Assembly: GCA_017592665.1 (NCBI GenBank)
Contig: JAGFNW010000009.1
Coordinates: 205,945-269,944 of the forward strand
DNA from: Streptosporangiaceae bacterium NEAU-GS5
Lineage (GTDB): Bacteria > Actinomycetota > Actinomycetes > Streptosporangiales > Streptosporangiaceae
DNA: 64,000 nucleotides
Reading direction: 5' to 3'
In this document: in pieces, positions 20,710 through 29,770 of the stretch
How the letters are laid out: the number at the start of each line of letters is the position of its first letter
Position numbering within the stretch: position 1 is the stretch's first letter
The notes under the pieces: generated by a model
Databases searched by the model: none
What the model was told of the DNA's origin: nothing
Seen by the model: the letters and a program-made list of their open reading frames with translations, nothing else
Made by a program: the position numbers and the translations under genes

Positions 20710-21930
20710 ATGGCTGAGTCACGGATCGTCGTCGAGAACCGAGAGCATCTGTGGTTCCTGCTCGCGCAGGCCGCGCACCTCGAGCACATGGTCATGTGCC
20801 AATACCTCTTCGCCGCGTTCACCCTGCGCGACGACGACGAGATGACTCCCGAGCAGGCCGACGCCGTCGGCCGGTGGCGTGGGCAGCTGCACGAGATCGC
20901 CGTGCAGGAGATGCTGCACCTCGCCTTGGTGGCCAACGTCATGTCGGCCATCGGCGCCGCCCCGACGTTCACCCGGGCCAACTTCCCCCAGGGCAGCGGC
21001 TGGTTCCCGCCCGGCCTGCAGATGCGGTTGCTGCCGTTCGGCGACGAGGCGCTGCGCCACTTCCTCTTCCTCGAACGCCCCGAGGGTATGGACCGCGAAG
21101 ACGTCTTCACCTCGGAGCTGGACGTGCTCGTCACGCCGCTCGGAGAGCACGAGGCCTTCCCGCGTCTGCAGGACTTCGGCACGGTCGGGCACCTCTACCG
21201 CGGCATCGAAGGCGGCCTGCGCCACCTGGCCGGCACGCTCGGCGAGCGCATCCTGTTCTGCGGGAACCCGCGCGCCCAGGCGACGCCCGAACTGTTCCGC
21301 TGGCCCGAGCTCATCGCGGTCACCGACCTCGCCTCCGCCTGCGCCGCCATCGAGGAGATCATCGAACAGGGCGAGGGCGCCAGAGGCGATTGGCGCGACG
21401 CGCACTACGGCCGCTTCCTCGCGATGTACGAGGAGTTTCAGGCCCTCGACTTCCAGGCCGCCCATCCCGCGCTGCCCATGTTCGTGCGGCAGCCGTACGA
21501 CGTGGTCGAGCCGCAGCCCCTGATCACCGACTCGGCCACGCTCGAAGTGGCCGAGCAGTGCAACCTCGCGTACGAGGTGGTCCTGCAGATCCTGCTGCGC
21601 TTCTTCACCCACACCGACGAGACAGACGAGCAGCTCGAGGCGCTCATCGACGCCGCCATCGGCCTGATGGCCGACGTCCTGCGCCCGCTCGGCACCGCGC
21701 TCACCCGCATGCCCGCCGGCCCTGACCATCCCGGGCGGACGGCGGGGCCGTCCTTCGAGATGTACTACCTGATGACCAACACCGTGCCCTGGCGCGAGCC
21801 CGCCTGGATCCTGCTCGTCGAGCGGCTGCAGGTGCTGCGCGGCCGCTGCCCCTCGCCGGTCGGCGACCGGGTCGCCGAGACGATCGCCGCCCTCTCCCAG
21901 CACATCCCCGCTGAGCTGCGCCAACTCTGA
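20710..21930 (+). CDS. Ferritin-like protein, iminophenyl-pyruvate dimer synthase (VioB) type
   Basis: The 406-aa product opens with a helical ferritin-like domain: LEHMVMCQYLFAAF (about residues 23-36) and LHEIAVQEMLHLALVANVMSAIG (about 60-82) supply the spaced E/H residues that bind metal. The LHEI..EMLHL..N..A.G arrangement resembles the domain found in VioB/RebD/StaD enzymes that couple indole-pyruvate imines in bisindole pathways, but no VioA, VioC or other pathway gene is nearby and the protein is much shorter than VioB (~1000 aa). It is therefore probably a stand-alone metal-binding protein or oxidase of unknown substrate. It is divergent from the cyclophilin gene and followed by an inverted repeat. 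Confidence 0.65.
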   Translation: MAESRIVVENREHLWFLLAQAAHLEHMVMCQYLFAAFTLRDDDEMTPEQADAVGRWRGQLHEIAVQEMLHLALVANVMSAIGAAPTFTRANFPQGSGWFPPGLQMRLLPFGDEALRHFLFLERPEGMDREDVFTSELDVLVTPLGEHEAFPRLQDFGTVGHLYRGIEGGLRHLAGTLGERILFCGNPRAQATPELFRWPELIAVTDLASACAAIEEIIEQGEGARGDWRDAHYGRFLAMYEEFQALDFQAAHPALPMFVRQPYDVVEPQPLITDSATLEVAEQCNLAYEVVLQILLRFFTHTDETDEQLEALIDAAIGLMADVLRPLGTALTRMPAGPDHPGRTAGPSFEMYYLMTNTVPWREPAWILLVERLQVLRGRCPSPVGDRVAETIAALSQHIPAELRQL

Positions 21931-21965
21931 CAGGGCGGACGGCGCGCGCGGTCCGGGGGCGATTA

Positions 21966-21997
21966 ATCAGGTTCTCATGAAGTTCTGAGAACCTGAT
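21966..21997. promoter_or_regulatory. Perfect 12-bp inverted repeat
   Basis: ATCAGGTTCTCA and TGAGAACCTGAT flank an 8-base loop, 36 bases after the ferritin-like gene and 51 bases before the DUF2231 gene. It is less GC-rich than the surroundings and lacks a T-tract. It can be a terminator for the upstream gene or an operator for the downstream one. Confidence 0.55.
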
Positions 21998-22047
21998 CGT
22001 GATCACATTCGTATGAGAGGGCAAGACCTCGCACTCGGAGCTGACAA

Positions 22048-22509
22048 ATGTTCAACGAGATCCTCGGCCTGCCCGCCCACCCGCTGATCATCCACTTCGC
22101 GGTTGTGCTGACCCCGCTGCTCGTGGCGTTGTCGGTCGTGTACGCGGTGCTGCCCCGCTTCCGTCGCTATGTGACCTGGGCCGTCGTCGTGCTCGCGGTG
22201 GCCGCGCCCGCGGCGATCTTCGCGGCGAAGGAGAGCGGCGAAGCCTTCAAGGAACGGCTCTTCAAGGGCCAGACGCCGGCGCCCGTGGCCACGCACGAGA
22301 GCTTCGCCAATCCTCTGCTGTTCACCACGCTCGGATTGGGCGTCGCCGCGCTCCTGCTGGTGTACGTGACCAGGCCCACGCGCGAGCTGTCGGGAAACCG
22401 GATCGCGGCCATGGCCCTGTCGGCCGCGACCGTGGTGCTGGCCCTGGTGGTCGGCTACTACGTGTTCCGCGCCGGTGACTCTGGAGCAAGGGCGGTGTGG
22501 GGCGGCTAG
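22048..22509 (+). CDS. DUF2231 membrane protein
   Basis: The 153-aa product begins with the DUF2231 signature [18 protein letters not shown] and has four predicted TM helices (about residues 14-34, 42-62, 88-108 and 120-142) with a short charged loop in the middle. The histidines in HPLIIHF are conserved in the family, and a haem or metal role has been suggested for some relatives; function is unknown. The ATG has CGGAG 8 bases upstream. Its TAG stop lies inside the putative -10 of rarA. Confidence 0.8.
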   Translation: MFNEILGLPAHPLIIHFAVVLTPLLVALSVVYAVLPRFRRYVTWAVVVLAVAAPAAIFAAKESGEAFKERLFKGQTPAPVATHESFANPLLFTTLGLGVAALLLVYVTRPTRELSGNRIAAMALSAATVVLALVVGYYVFRAGDSGARAVWGG

Positions 22510-22512
22510 AGT
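22507..22512 (+). promoter_or_regulatory. -10 element for leaderless rarA mRNA
   Basis: TAGAGT ends 7 bases before the GTG at 22520, without a ribosome site between. The first three bases are also the stop codon of the DUF2231 gene. Inference from spacing. Confidence 0.4.
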
Positions 22513-22519
22513 CGAATAT

Positions 22520-23821
22520 GTGGAGAGTCTGTTCGACTCGGCCGCGGAGGAGGCCACCCCGCAGCCTCTGGCGGTCCGGATGCGGCCGCGCTCCCTCGAT
22601 GAGGTGATCGGGCAGCGCCATCTGCTCGGTCCTGGCACGCCCCTGCGGCGGCTGGTCGAGAGCGAGGCGCCCATGTCGCTGTTCCTGTGGGGCCCGCCCG
22701 GCACCGGCAAGACGACCTTGGCGTACGTGGTCTCCAACGTCACCAAACGGCGTTTCGTCGAGATCTCGGCGGTGAGCGCCGGAGTGAAGGACGTCCGCGC
22801 CGCCATCGACCTGGCCCGCCGGGAGCTGGGCCTGACCGGTCGCCAGACCGTGCTGTTCGTCGACGAGGTGCACCGGTTCAACAAGGCCCAGCAGGATGCC
22901 CTGCTGCCCGCCGTGGAGAACCGCTGGGTCACGTTCATCGGCGCCACGACCGAGAATCCGTATTTCTCCGTCATCTCGCCCCTGCTGTCGCGGTCGCTGC
23001 TGATGACGCTGGAGCCGCTCGCCGAGGACGAGATCCGCCTGGTGGTCTCCCGCGCCGTCGAAGACCCGCGCGGCCTCGGCGGCCGCGTCACTCTTCACCC
23101 CGACGCCCTCGACCAGCTCGTACGGCTCGCCGGTGGCGACGCCCGCCGCTCTCTGACCTACCTGGAGGCGGCCGCCCTCCTCGACGCCGACATCACCGTC
23201 GAGGTCGTCGAGAAGGCCGCCGACAAGGCCGCCGTGCGCTACGACCGGCAGGGCGACCAGCACTACGACGTGATCAGCGCGTTCATCAAGAGCATGCGCG
23301 GGTCCGACGCCGACGCGGCGGTGCACTACCTGGCCCGCATGGTCGAGGCGGGCGAGGACCCGCGCTTCATCGCGCGCAGGATCGTCATCTTCGCCTCCGA
23401 GGACGTCGGCATGGCCGACCCCACCTGCCTCCAGGTCGCCGTGGCCGCCGCCCAGGCCGTCGACTTCATCGGCCTTCCCGAAGGGCAGATCAACCTCGCC
23501 CACGCCGTCATCCACTGCGCGCTCGCGCCCAAGTCCAACGCCGTGGTGAAGGCCATCGGCGCGGCCGTCGGCGACGTGCGGCGCGGCAAGATCGGCCATG
23601 TGCCGCCGCATCTGCGTGACGCCCACTACGCGGGGGCCGAGAAGCTCGGCCACGGCAAGGGCTACCAATATCCGCACGACTTCGAGCACGGCGTCGTCCG
23701 CCAGGACTATCTCCCCGAGGATCTGCGCGACAGCCGCTACTACGAGCCCACCACCCACGGCGCCGAGGCCACATACCACGACCGCTGGATCAAGCTACGC
23801 GCCTTCCTCCGCGGGTCGTAG
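22520..23821 (+). CDS. rarA: Replication-associated recombination AAA+ ATPase RarA (MgsA)
   Basis: RarA acts at stalled replication forks and is related to clamp-loader and RuvB ATPases. The 433-aa product carries Walker [11 protein letters not shown] (about residues 55-64), Walker B FVDEVHRF (about 112-119), the family motif [11 protein letters not shown] and the C-terminal tetramerisation domain ([23 protein letters not shown], then a His/Tyr-rich end). The GTG at 22520 gives the family-like start [11 protein letters not shown] and fits a leaderless promoter; the frame is open 15 codons upstream. Length agrees with homologues. Confidence 0.94.
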   Translation: MESLFDSAAEEATPQPLAVRMRPRSLDEVIGQRHLLGPGTPLRRLVESEAPMSLFLWGPPGTGKTTLAYVVSNVTKRRFVEISAVSAGVKDVRAAIDLARRELGLTGRQTVLFVDEVHRFNKAQQDALLPAVENRWVTFIGATTENPYFSVISPLLSRSLLMTLEPLAEDEIRLVVSRAVEDPRGLGGRVTLHPDALDQLVRLAGGDARRSLTYLEAAALLDADITVEVVEKAADKAAVRYDRQGDQHYDVISAFIKSMRGSDADAAVHYLARMVEAGEDPRFIARRIVIFASEDVGMADPTCLQVAVAAAQAVDFIGLPEGQINLAHAVIHCALAPKSNAVVKAIGAAVGDVRRGKIGHVPPHLRDAHYAGAEKLGHGKGYQYPHDFEHGVVRQDYLPEDLRDSRYYEPTTHGAEATYHDRWIKLRAFLRGS

Positions 23822-23856
23822 ATTTCTCCTCCCCAGGGATACTTCCGATTTAACAG

Positions 23857-23889
23857 ATCAGGATGCACCTGATGACACAGCGTTACAGT
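23857..23889 (+). promoter_or_regulatory. Leaderless promoter with small inverted repeat
   Basis: TACAGT at 23884-23889 ends 7 bases before the ATG at 23897, the leaderless spacing. Upstream, ATCAGG and CCTGAT (23857-23873) form a perfect 6-bp inverted repeat with a 5-base spacer where a -35 would lie, so it may be an operator. This interval is AT-richer than its surroundings. Confidence 0.42.
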
Positions 23890-23896
23890 TTCCGGC

Positions 23897-24259
23897 ATGA
23901 CGCAAACCCTCGAGCGCATCGACGCTCTCGAAACAGGATTCAGCCGGCTGGAGGCAGTTGTGGCTGAGGCCCGGCACGACGCTTGTCACGCGAGGATCTT
24001 CACGGAGGACGCCTGGGCGATCATCCCGAAGATCCACTACCGCCTCACGGCCCTCGCGAACGGGCAGCAAGACCTCGAAATGCAGTTCCGTGAGCTGGCC
24101 CAGACCCAGAAAGAGCAGGCGGCCACCCTCGATCAGCACACCGTGACCTTGGGCCGGCACACCGCGGTCCTGAACCAGCACACGTCGACTCTGAATGAGC
24201 ACACGAGGCTGTTGAACGCCATCCTCGACAGGCTGGATGGCATGGCTCCGCGCGACTGA
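23897..24259 (+). CDS. Small heptad-repeat coiled-coil protein, unknown function
   Basis: A 120-aa protein with no recognised domain. Residues about 78-115 are built from five consecutive 7-residue units (QHTVTLG, RHTAVLN, QHTSTLN, EHTRLLN, AILDRLD), giving Leu and Thr/His at regular heptad positions, so a parallel coiled coil is likely. The N-terminal half is also helical, with heptad-like LERIDALETGFSRLEAVV. No signal peptide or TM helix is present. It has its own apparent leaderless promoter and is followed by a strong terminator, so it looks like a real single-gene unit. In Streptomyces the position after rarA holds rpsD; here it is replaced by this gene. Confidence 0.7.
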   Translation: MTQTLERIDALETGFSRLEAVVAEARHDACHARIFTEDAWAIIPKIHYRLTALANGQQDLEMQFRELAQTQKEQAATLDQHTVTLGRHTAVLNQHTSTLNEHTRLLNAILDRLDGMAPRD

Positions 24260-24271
24260 CGTGGGTCGGCC

Positions 24272-24308
24272 CCGGGCGGAGGATCACAGCCGCGGATCCT
24301 CCGCCCGG
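24272..24308 (+). terminator. Strong hairpin terminator
   Basis: Perfect 14-bp stem CCGGGCGGAGGATC / GATCCTCCGCCCGG with a 9-base loop, 12 bases after the coiled-coil gene. The rest of the 251-base gap up to 24511 holds no other gene I can support. Confidence 0.85.
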
Positions 24309-24510
24309 CGTCGCGCGGTTCCGCGGCGACGCCGCGTGTGCGGTGGGGGGTGGCGGTGAGAGTGGGTGTGGACGGCCAGGGGTCCTGGCCGCTCGTGCGG
24401 GGGCCTTCCGGCAGGGATATCCACAAGGCGGGCGGGCATTGCGGAGGGAGGGTCCCGGGAGGCGATAGGGTCTTGCCAACCGAGCCGGGATCATCTAAGG
24501 AGATCCGCTG

Positions 24511-24882
24511 ATGCTTACCGCGGGAGAGGTCGCGGGCCTGATCGTCGCCATGTTCTGGGCGATCCTGGTCTGCTTTCTGGCCTTCGTGCTGGTCCGGCTC
24601 GCCCGATTGCTGACAGAGACGACCAAGGCCGTCTCTGAGCTGACCGAGCGGGTCGCGCCACTGCTCGACGACGTGTCATACACGGTGAGCGAGGCCAACC
24701 GGCAACTGGTCCAGGTCGAGGCGATCATCGAGAACACCAACGCGGCCAGCCGCGACGTGGCGAAGCTGACCGGAGTGACCTCTACGATATTCACCAATCC
24801 GCTGATCAAGGTGAACGCGTTCTTCCACGGGTTGCGTGGGGCGCGCGGCCGCCGTGCGATCGGAGGAGGGCGGCGCAGGTGA
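24511..24882 (+). CDS. DUF948 membrane protein
   Basis: The 123-aa product has one N-terminal TM helix (about residues 8-30, VAGLIVAMFWAILVCFLAFVL) followed by a helical, coiled-coil-like segment (LLTETTKAVSELTERVAPLLDDV...) and a basic tail, the DUF948 layout. Family members are associated with the membrane and sometimes described as general stress or methyl-accepting-like proteins; function is unproven. The ATG has AAGGAG upstream. It overlaps the next gene by 4 bases (GTGA), and the pair precedes alaS as in other actinomycetes. Confidence 0.82.
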   Translation: MLTAGEVAGLIVAMFWAILVCFLAFVLVRLARLLTETTKAVSELTERVAPLLDDVSYTVSEANRQLVQVEAIIENTNAASRDVAKLTGVTSTIFTNPLIKVNAFFHGLRGARGRRAIGGGRRR

Positions 24883-25118
24883 TCCGCAGGCTGTTCTGGA
24901 TGTCCGTGGGCGCTTACCTGGCGGTTTTCGTCATGCGGAGACTGCAGGCGCTGAAACCAGACCATGTGGCCCGCCGGGCCGTCGACGAGGTCCGCCTGTT
25001 CGCCGAAGACGTCAAGAGCATCGCCGCGCGCCGGGAAACCGAGTTGCGGGCCCAGTTCGGGGCTGGCGATGCTAGGGAAATCCACACCACCGCATACGAC
25101 GTAAAGGATGGCCGCTGA
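24879..25118 (+). CDS. DUF6167-type small membrane protein
   Basis: The 79-aa product starts with a short hydrophobic helix ([19 protein letters not shown]) followed by a charged helical tail. By size, start and position between the DUF948 gene and alaS it matches the small actinobacterial family annotated DUF6167. Its GTG overlaps the upstream stop (GTGA). The stop is 1 base before the chosen alaS start, so the three genes form one tight operon. Function is unknown. Confidence 0.75.
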   Translation: MIRRLFWMSVGAYLAVFVMRRLQALKPDHVARRAVDEVRLFAEDVKSIAARRETELRAQFGAGDAREIHTTAYDVKDGR

Positions 25119-25119
25119 G

Positions 25120-27792
25120 ATGGAGTCGGCAGAGATCGCGCGCCGCTTCCTGCGCTTCTTCGAGGAGCGTGGGCACACAGTAGTGCCCTCGGCCAGCCTG
25201 ATCGCCGAGGATCCGACCCTGCTGCTGGTCAACGCCGGTATGGTCCCCTTCAAGCCCTATTTCCTCGGCCAGCAGCGCCCGCCTTACAAGCGGGCCGCGA
25301 GCGCGCAGAAGTGCATCCGCACGCTCGACATCGACGAGGTCGGCAAGACCACCCGCCACGCGAGCTTCTTCCAGATGCTCGGCAACTTCTCCTTCGGCGA
25401 CTACTTCAAGGAGATGGCGATCCCGTTCGCCTGGGAGCTGCTCACCAAGAGCCGATCCGAGGGCGGGTTCGGCTTCCCCGAGGAGCGCATGTGGGTGACC
25501 GTCTTCGAGAACGACGACGAGGCGGTCCAGATCTGGCATGAGAAGGTCGGCCTTCCGCTGGCGCGGATCCAGCGCCGGGGATATGCGGACAACTACTGGC
25601 ACATGGGCGTTCCCGGCCCCGGCGGCCCCTGCAGCGAGATCTACTACGACCGCGGCGCCGAGTATGGCGAGGAAGGCGGCCCGGTCGCCGACGAGACCCG
25701 CTATCTCGAGGTCTGGAACAACGTCTTCATGCAGTTCCAGCTGGGCGAGGTCCGGTCAAAGGTCGACTTCGACGTCGTCGGCGAGCTGCCGGCCAAGAGC
25801 GTCGACACCGGCATGGGCCTGGAGCGGATGGCGGCGATCCTGCAAGGCGTCGACAACATCTACGAGATCGACACCACGTTCAAGATCCTCGACCGGGCCG
25901 CGCACCTGACCAAGGCCCGCTATGGCCGCGACCACCGCGCCGACGTGTCGCTCCGCGTGATCGCGGACCACATGCGCGCAGGCGTGATGCTGGTCGGCGA
26001 CGGCGTGCTGCCCTCCAACGAGGGCCGCGGCTACGTGCTGCGCCGCATGCTCCGCCGTGCCATCCGCAATCTGCGTCTGCTCGGCTCGGGCGAAGAGCGC
26101 TACATGCACCACCTGACCGAGACCACCATCGCGGTCATGGGCGAGCAGTATCCCGAGCTCAAGGCCGACGCGACGCAGATCCACCACGTGATCGACGCGG
26201 AGGAGGCCTCGTTCCTCGGCACCCTGCGCACCGGCACCGCGATCTTCGACACGGCGGTCGAGGAGACCAAGCGCAAGGGGCACACGGTTCTCCAGGGCGA
26301 CCAGGCGTTCCAGCTCCACGACACGTACGGCTTCCCCATCGACCTCACCCTCGAGATGGCGTCCGAGCAGGGCCTGTCGGTCGACGAGGAGGGGTTCCGC
26401 CGGCTCATGCAGGAGCAGCGGCAGCGGGCGAAGGCCGACGCCAAGGCCAAGAAGACCGGCAACGCCGACATCTCGGTGTTCGGGCAGATCCTGGAGCGCG
26501 CGGGCAAGGTCGACTTCCTGGGCTACGACCACATCGTCGCGGACGCCGAGGTCATCGGCATCCTGGTCGACGGCGCGGCGGCGCCGGTCGCGTCCGAGGG
26601 CACCACGGTCGAGCTCGTCCTCAACCGCACCCCCTTCTACGCGGAGGGCGGCGGTCAGCTCGCCGACCAGGGCGTCGTCCGCACCAGCGGCGGCGAGGTC
26701 GAGATCGTCGACGTCCAGTCGCCGATCGCGGGCGTGATCGTGCACCGCGGAAAGGTCCGCACGGGCGAGGTCCGGGTCGGCGACGAGGCGCGCGCGGAGA
26801 TCGACATCGAGCGCCGCCGGGCCATCTCGCGCAGCCACACCGCGACCCACCTGGTGCACCGCGGTTTCCGCAACGCGCTCGGCGAGTCGGCGGCGCAGGC
26901 GGGCTCGGAGAATTCGCCCGGCCGCTTCCGCTTCGACTTCACCGCGGCGGGCGCCGTGCCGCCGAGCGTCCTCCGCGACGTGGAGGACGAGGTCAACGCG
27001 GTCCTCATCAACGACCTCCAGGTCAACGCCTTCCACACCTCGCAGGCCGAGGCACGGGCGCTGGGCGCGCTGGCGCTGTTCGGCGAGAAGTACGGCGACG
27101 TCGTGCGCATCGTCGAGGTCGGCGACTACTCGCGTGAGCTGTGCGGCGGCACCCACGTCGCGACCTCCGGCCAGCTGGGCCTGGTCAAGGTGCTCGGCGA
27201 GTCGTCGATCGGCGCGGGCGTGCGCCGCGTGGAGGCGCTGGTCGGCCTCGACGCGTTCCGGTTCCTGGCGCGCGAGAGCGTGCTCGTGGCCCAGCTGAGC
27301 GAGCAGCTGAAGACACGCCGCGAGGAGCTGCCCGAGCGGGTCGAGGGCATCGTCAGCCGCCTGCGCGCGGCCGAGAAGGAGCTGGAGCGGCTCAGGTCGG
27401 CCCAAGTCCTGGCGGTGGCCGGCGAGTTGGTCGCGGGCGCCGGCGACGTTCAGGGCGTTTCTGTCGTGACGCACCGCGCGCCTGCTGGCACCACCCCTGA
27501 TGACCTGCGTAAACTCGCCCTCGATGTGCGCGGGCGGTTCCCGTCCGACCGCGCCGCGGTGGTCGTCGTCGCCGGAGTGCCCTCCGACCGGCCCGTCGTG
27601 GTCGCCGTGGTCAATGACGCGGGGCGTTCGCGCGGCCTGAAGGCGGGCCAGCTGGTCGGCGTCGCCGCCAAGGCGCTTGGGGGTGGCGGTGGCGGCAAGG
27701 ACGATGTCGCGCAGGGCGGCGGAGCCCGTCCTGAGGCGATCGATGACGCCCTCCGCGCGGTGGGGCAGACCATCGCGGCCACGCTCAGCTGA
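25120..27792 (+). CDS. alaS: Alanyl-tRNA synthetase
   Basis: Class II synthetase charging tRNA-Ala, 890 aa. Visible elements are the catalytic core start [19 protein letters not shown], motif 2 region ([20 protein letters not shown]), the editing domain zinc ligands HTATH (about residues 573-577) and CGGTH (about 675-679), and the C-Ala region with glycine-rich end [18 protein letters not shown]. The ATG at 25120 gives the conserved MESAEI start and lies 1 base after the previous stop; the ATG at 25108 would overlap it by 11 bases. A hairpin follows the stop. Confidence 0.96.
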   Translation: MESAEIARRFLRFFEERGHTVVPSASLIAEDPTLLLVNAGMVPFKPYFLGQQRPPYKRAASAQKCIRTLDIDEVGKTTRHASFFQMLGNFSFGDYFKEMAIPFAWELLTKSRSEGGFGFPEERMWVTVFENDDEAVQIWHEKVGLPLARIQRRGYADNYWHMGVPGPGGPCSEIYYDRGAEYGEEGGPVADETRYLEVWNNVFMQFQLGEVRSKVDFDVVGELPAKSVDTGMGLERMAAILQGVDNIYEIDTTFKILDRAAHLTKARYGRDHRADVSLRVIADHMRAGVMLVGDGVLPSNEGRGYVLRRMLRRAIRNLRLLGSGEERYMHHLTETTIAVMGEQYPELKADATQIHHVIDAEEASFLGTLRTGTAIFDTAVEETKRKGHTVLQGDQAFQLHDTYGFPIDLTLEMASEQGLSVDEEGFRRLMQEQRQRAKADAKAKKTGNADISVFGQILERAGKVDFLGYDHIVADAEVIGILVDGAAAPVASEGTTVELVLNRTPFYAEGGGQLADQGVVRTSGGEVEIVDVQSPIAGVIVHRGKVRTGEVRVGDEARAEIDIERRRAISRSHTATHLVHRGFRNALGESAAQAGSENSPGRFRFDFTAAGAVPPSVLRDVEDEVNAVLINDLQVNAFHTSQAEARALGALALFGEKYGDVVRIVEVGDYSRELCGGTHVATSGQLGLVKVLGESSIGAGVRRVEALVGLDAFRFLARESVLVAQLSEQLKTRREELPERVEGIVSRLRAAEKELERLRSAQVLAVAGELVAGAGDVQGVSVVTHRAPAGTTPDDLRKLALDVRGRFPSDRAAVVVVAGVPSDRPVVVAVVNDAGRSRGLKAGQLVGVAAKALGGGGGGKDDVAQGGGARPEAIDDALRAVGQTIAATLS

Positions 27793-27794
27793 TC

Positions 27795-27846
27795 ATGCTC
27801 CCGTCTCCGCTCGCCTCTCTGGCCTGCCTGAGCAGGCCAGGAGCAT
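27795..27846 (+). terminator. Two-tier hairpin between alaS and ruvX
   Basis: Inner perfect 9-bp stem CTGGCCTGC / GCAGGCCAG with CTGA loop (27819-27840), enclosed by an outer 7-bp pairing ATGCTCC / GGAGCAT (27795-27801 with 27840-27846, sharing one base). It may attenuate or end transcription before ruvX. Confidence 0.65.
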
Positions 27847-27871
27847 CCCTGCAAGCGGGCGGAGCGCGGGC

Positions 27872-28543
27872 GTGAGACAAGGCGTGCGGCTGGGCGTCGA
27901 CGTGGGCTCGGTCCGGATCGGGGTCGCGCGCAGCGACCCGTCAGGCCTGCTCGCCACGCCCGTGGAGACCGTGCGCCGCGGCCGCGGCGACCTCGCGCGC
28001 ATCGCCGCGATCGCCGCCGAGCACGAGGCGATCGAGGTGGTCGTCGGGCTGCCCACGTCGCTGTCGGGCCGCGAGTCACATGCCGCGGCCGCGGCCCGTG
28101 ACTTCGCCCGATCCCTTTCCGTACGGCTCTCGCCCATCCCCATCCGCCTTTTCGACGAGCGGCTGACCACGGTTTCGGCCGCCCAGGATCTGCGCACCAG
28201 CGGGGTCAAGGGCAGGCGGCAGCGGGACGTGATCGACCAGGCGGCGGCTGTCGTGCTGCTGCAGGCCGCCCTGGACGCCGAGCGCGCCTCCGGCCGGCCT
28301 TCAGGCCGTCTCCTCGAAAAACCCCTCGAAAACTCCCCAGGCCGTCCCATCGAAAACTCCCCAGGCCGTCCCATCGAAAACGCCTCGGGCCGTCCCATCG
28401 AAAACTCCCCAGGCCGCTCCATCGAGGATCCCCCAGGCCGTCCCATCGAAGAACCCCGAGACCGTCCCCTCGAGAAGCCTCAAGACCCCCGAAGCGGCCG
28501 TCCCCCCGGCGGCCGGCCGGCATCCGGTGAGGAGTCCCCCTGA
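27872..28543 (+). CDS. ruvX: YqgF/RuvX RNase H-like nuclease with repetitive C-terminal tail
   Basis: YqgF-family proteins have an RNase H fold and are linked to 16S rRNA 5'-end maturation (pre-16S nuclease) and recombination. Core motifs are GVDVGSVRIGVARSD (about residues 8-22), VVVGLPTSLSG, FDERLTTVSA and DQAAAVVLLQ. The core ends near residue 140, the normal family length, but the frame continues about 80 residues as an 8-residue repeat (IENSPGRP-like) made by 24-bp tandem DNA repeats, then a Pro/Arg tail. The tail is probably disordered. The GTG has GGAG 7 bases upstream. It lies between alaS and mltG as in many actinobacteria. Confidence 0.9.
   Translation: MRQGVRLGVDVGSVRIGVARSDPSGLLATPVETVRRGRGDLARIAAIAAEHEAIEVVVGLPTSLSGRESHAAAAARDFARSLSVRLSPIPIRLFDERLTTVSAAQDLRTSGVKGRRQRDVIDQAAAVVLLQAALDAERASGRPSGRLLEKPLENSPGRPIENSPGRPIENASGRPIENSPGRSIEDPPGRPIEEPRDRPLEKPQDPRSGRPPGGRPASGEESP
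28325..28489 (+). repeat. 24-bp tandem repeat coding the RuvX tail
   Basis: Six full 24-bp units (28325-28348, 28349-28372, 28373-28396, 28397-28420, 28421-28444, 28445-28468) and a seventh partial one. The typical unit starts ATCGAAAACTCCCCAGG and codes IENSPGRP. Decayed copies extend back to about 28301. All units keep frame; substitutions increase toward the 3' end. Confidence 0.95.
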
Positions 28544-28562
28544 GCGTAGGGGGGCGTGAGCG

Positions 28563-28584
28563 CGCGCGGCAGTCACGCCGCGCG
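28563..28584 (+). terminator. Hairpin after ruvX
   Basis: Perfect 8-bp stem CGCGCGGC / GCCGCGCG with an AGTCAC loop, 20 bases after the ruvX stop. A smaller hairpin (GCCCG-AAA-CGGGC) follows about 15 bases later. Confidence 0.6.
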
Positions 28585-28645
28585 TGAGTGGCCCAGCAGC
28601 CCGAAACGGGCCTGGGGCTTAGCGGGGGACATGGGGTGAGCTTGA

Positions 28646-29770
28646 TTGAGTGACGACGACTCGCCGTTCTTGCTGGCCGACGACGGGCAGGAGCCGGTGT
28701 GGCTGGGGGCGCCTGGAAGCGGCGATCCGGGAGGCCGGAAACCGGGCCGGGAGCGCGCGGTCGTCATGGCGGGCGCGGCCCTGTTCACGGGCGCCGTGCT
28801 GCTCGGCGTGTACGCCGTGGTCCGTCCGACGGCCTCGTCCGACGAGTCGGCCGGCGTCGGCCGGGGCGCGGTCACCGTGGAGATCACCCCAGGCGCGAAC
28901 GCGAGCGAGGTGGCCGAGACGCTCTCCAAGGCGGGAGTGGTCTCCGACGCCCGATCCTTCATACAAGAAGTCGAGGAACGTTCCAAGTCCGGCAGCCTCC
29001 GTCCCGGCCGCTATCGCCTGCACCGTGACATGGCCCCCGGCCCGGCGCTCGACCTGCTGCTGTCGCCGGGCTCCCGGATCGTCACCCGCGTCATGATCCC
29101 CGAAGGGCTCCGCTCGCAGGAGATCCTGACCCGGCTCTCGGCCGCCTCCCACATCCCTCTCGCCGACCTCCAGAAGGCCGCCAAGGGCGACATCGGCCTT
29201 CCTGGGTATGCCAAGGGCCACGTCGAAGGCTTCCTGTTCCCGGCCACGTACGAGATCGAGCCTGGGATGACGGCGGGCGCGCTGCTCTCGGCGATCGTCG
29301 GCCGCTTCCGGCGGGCGGCGACGGAGATCGGCCTCGAGCGGCTGGCCAAAGCCGGACACCTGACGCCCCTTGAGGCGGTCACGGTCGCCAGCATCGTCCA
29401 GGCGGAGGGCGGCAGCCCGGCCGACTTCTCTAAGATCGCTCGCGTGATCTACAACCGGATGGCACGCGGCGGCAAGCTGGAGATGGACACCACTGTGCTG
29501 TACGCCCTGGGCCGCCGCACCCTCAAGGTCTCCGAGAGCGACACCAAGGTCGCCTCTCCGTTCAACACCTACCAGCATCCCGGCCTGCCGCCCGGCCCCA
29601 TCAGCTCGCCCGGCGAAAGCGCTCTTCTCGCAGCTCTGAAGCCTGCCAAGGGGGACTGGTACTGGTTCGTCACCACCGATCCAGGCCGTAGAATCACGAA
29701 ATTCACTGACAACGAAGGTGAGTTCGTGAAATATCGGGAAGAGCTGAACAAATATCTGCAGGCCCACTGA
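28646..29770 (+). CDS. mltG: Endolytic murein transglycosylase MltG, copy 1
   Basis: MltG cuts nascent glycan strands at the membrane and is thought to set their length. The 374-aa product has a short cytoplasmic N-terminus, one TM helix (about residues 39-60), a LysM-like subdomain (VTVEITPGANASEVAETL) and the YceG/MltG catalytic domain with ASIVQAEGG; E254 aligns with the catalytic Glu of E. coli MltG. The IARVIYNR and LPPGPISSPG motifs are present. The TTG start is chosen for its GGGGTGAG site and the acidic MSDDDSPF start. A second, closely similar mltG follows at 30044. Confidence 0.92.
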   Translation: MSDDDSPFLLADDGQEPVWLGAPGSGDPGGRKPGRERAVVMAGAALFTGAVLLGVYAVVRPTASSDESAGVGRGAVTVEITPGANASEVAETLSKAGVVSDARSFIQEVEERSKSGSLRPGRYRLHRDMAPGPALDLLLSPGSRIVTRVMIPEGLRSQEILTRLSAASHIPLADLQKAAKGDIGLPGYAKGHVEGFLFPATYEIEPGMTAGALLSAIVGRFRRAATEIGLERLAKAGHLTPLEAVTVASIVQAEGGSPADFSKIARVIYNRMARGGKLEMDTTVLYALGRRTLKVSESDTKVASPFNTYQHPGLPPGPISSPGESALLAALKPAKGDWYWFVTTDPGRRITKFTDNEGEFVKYREELNKYLQAH

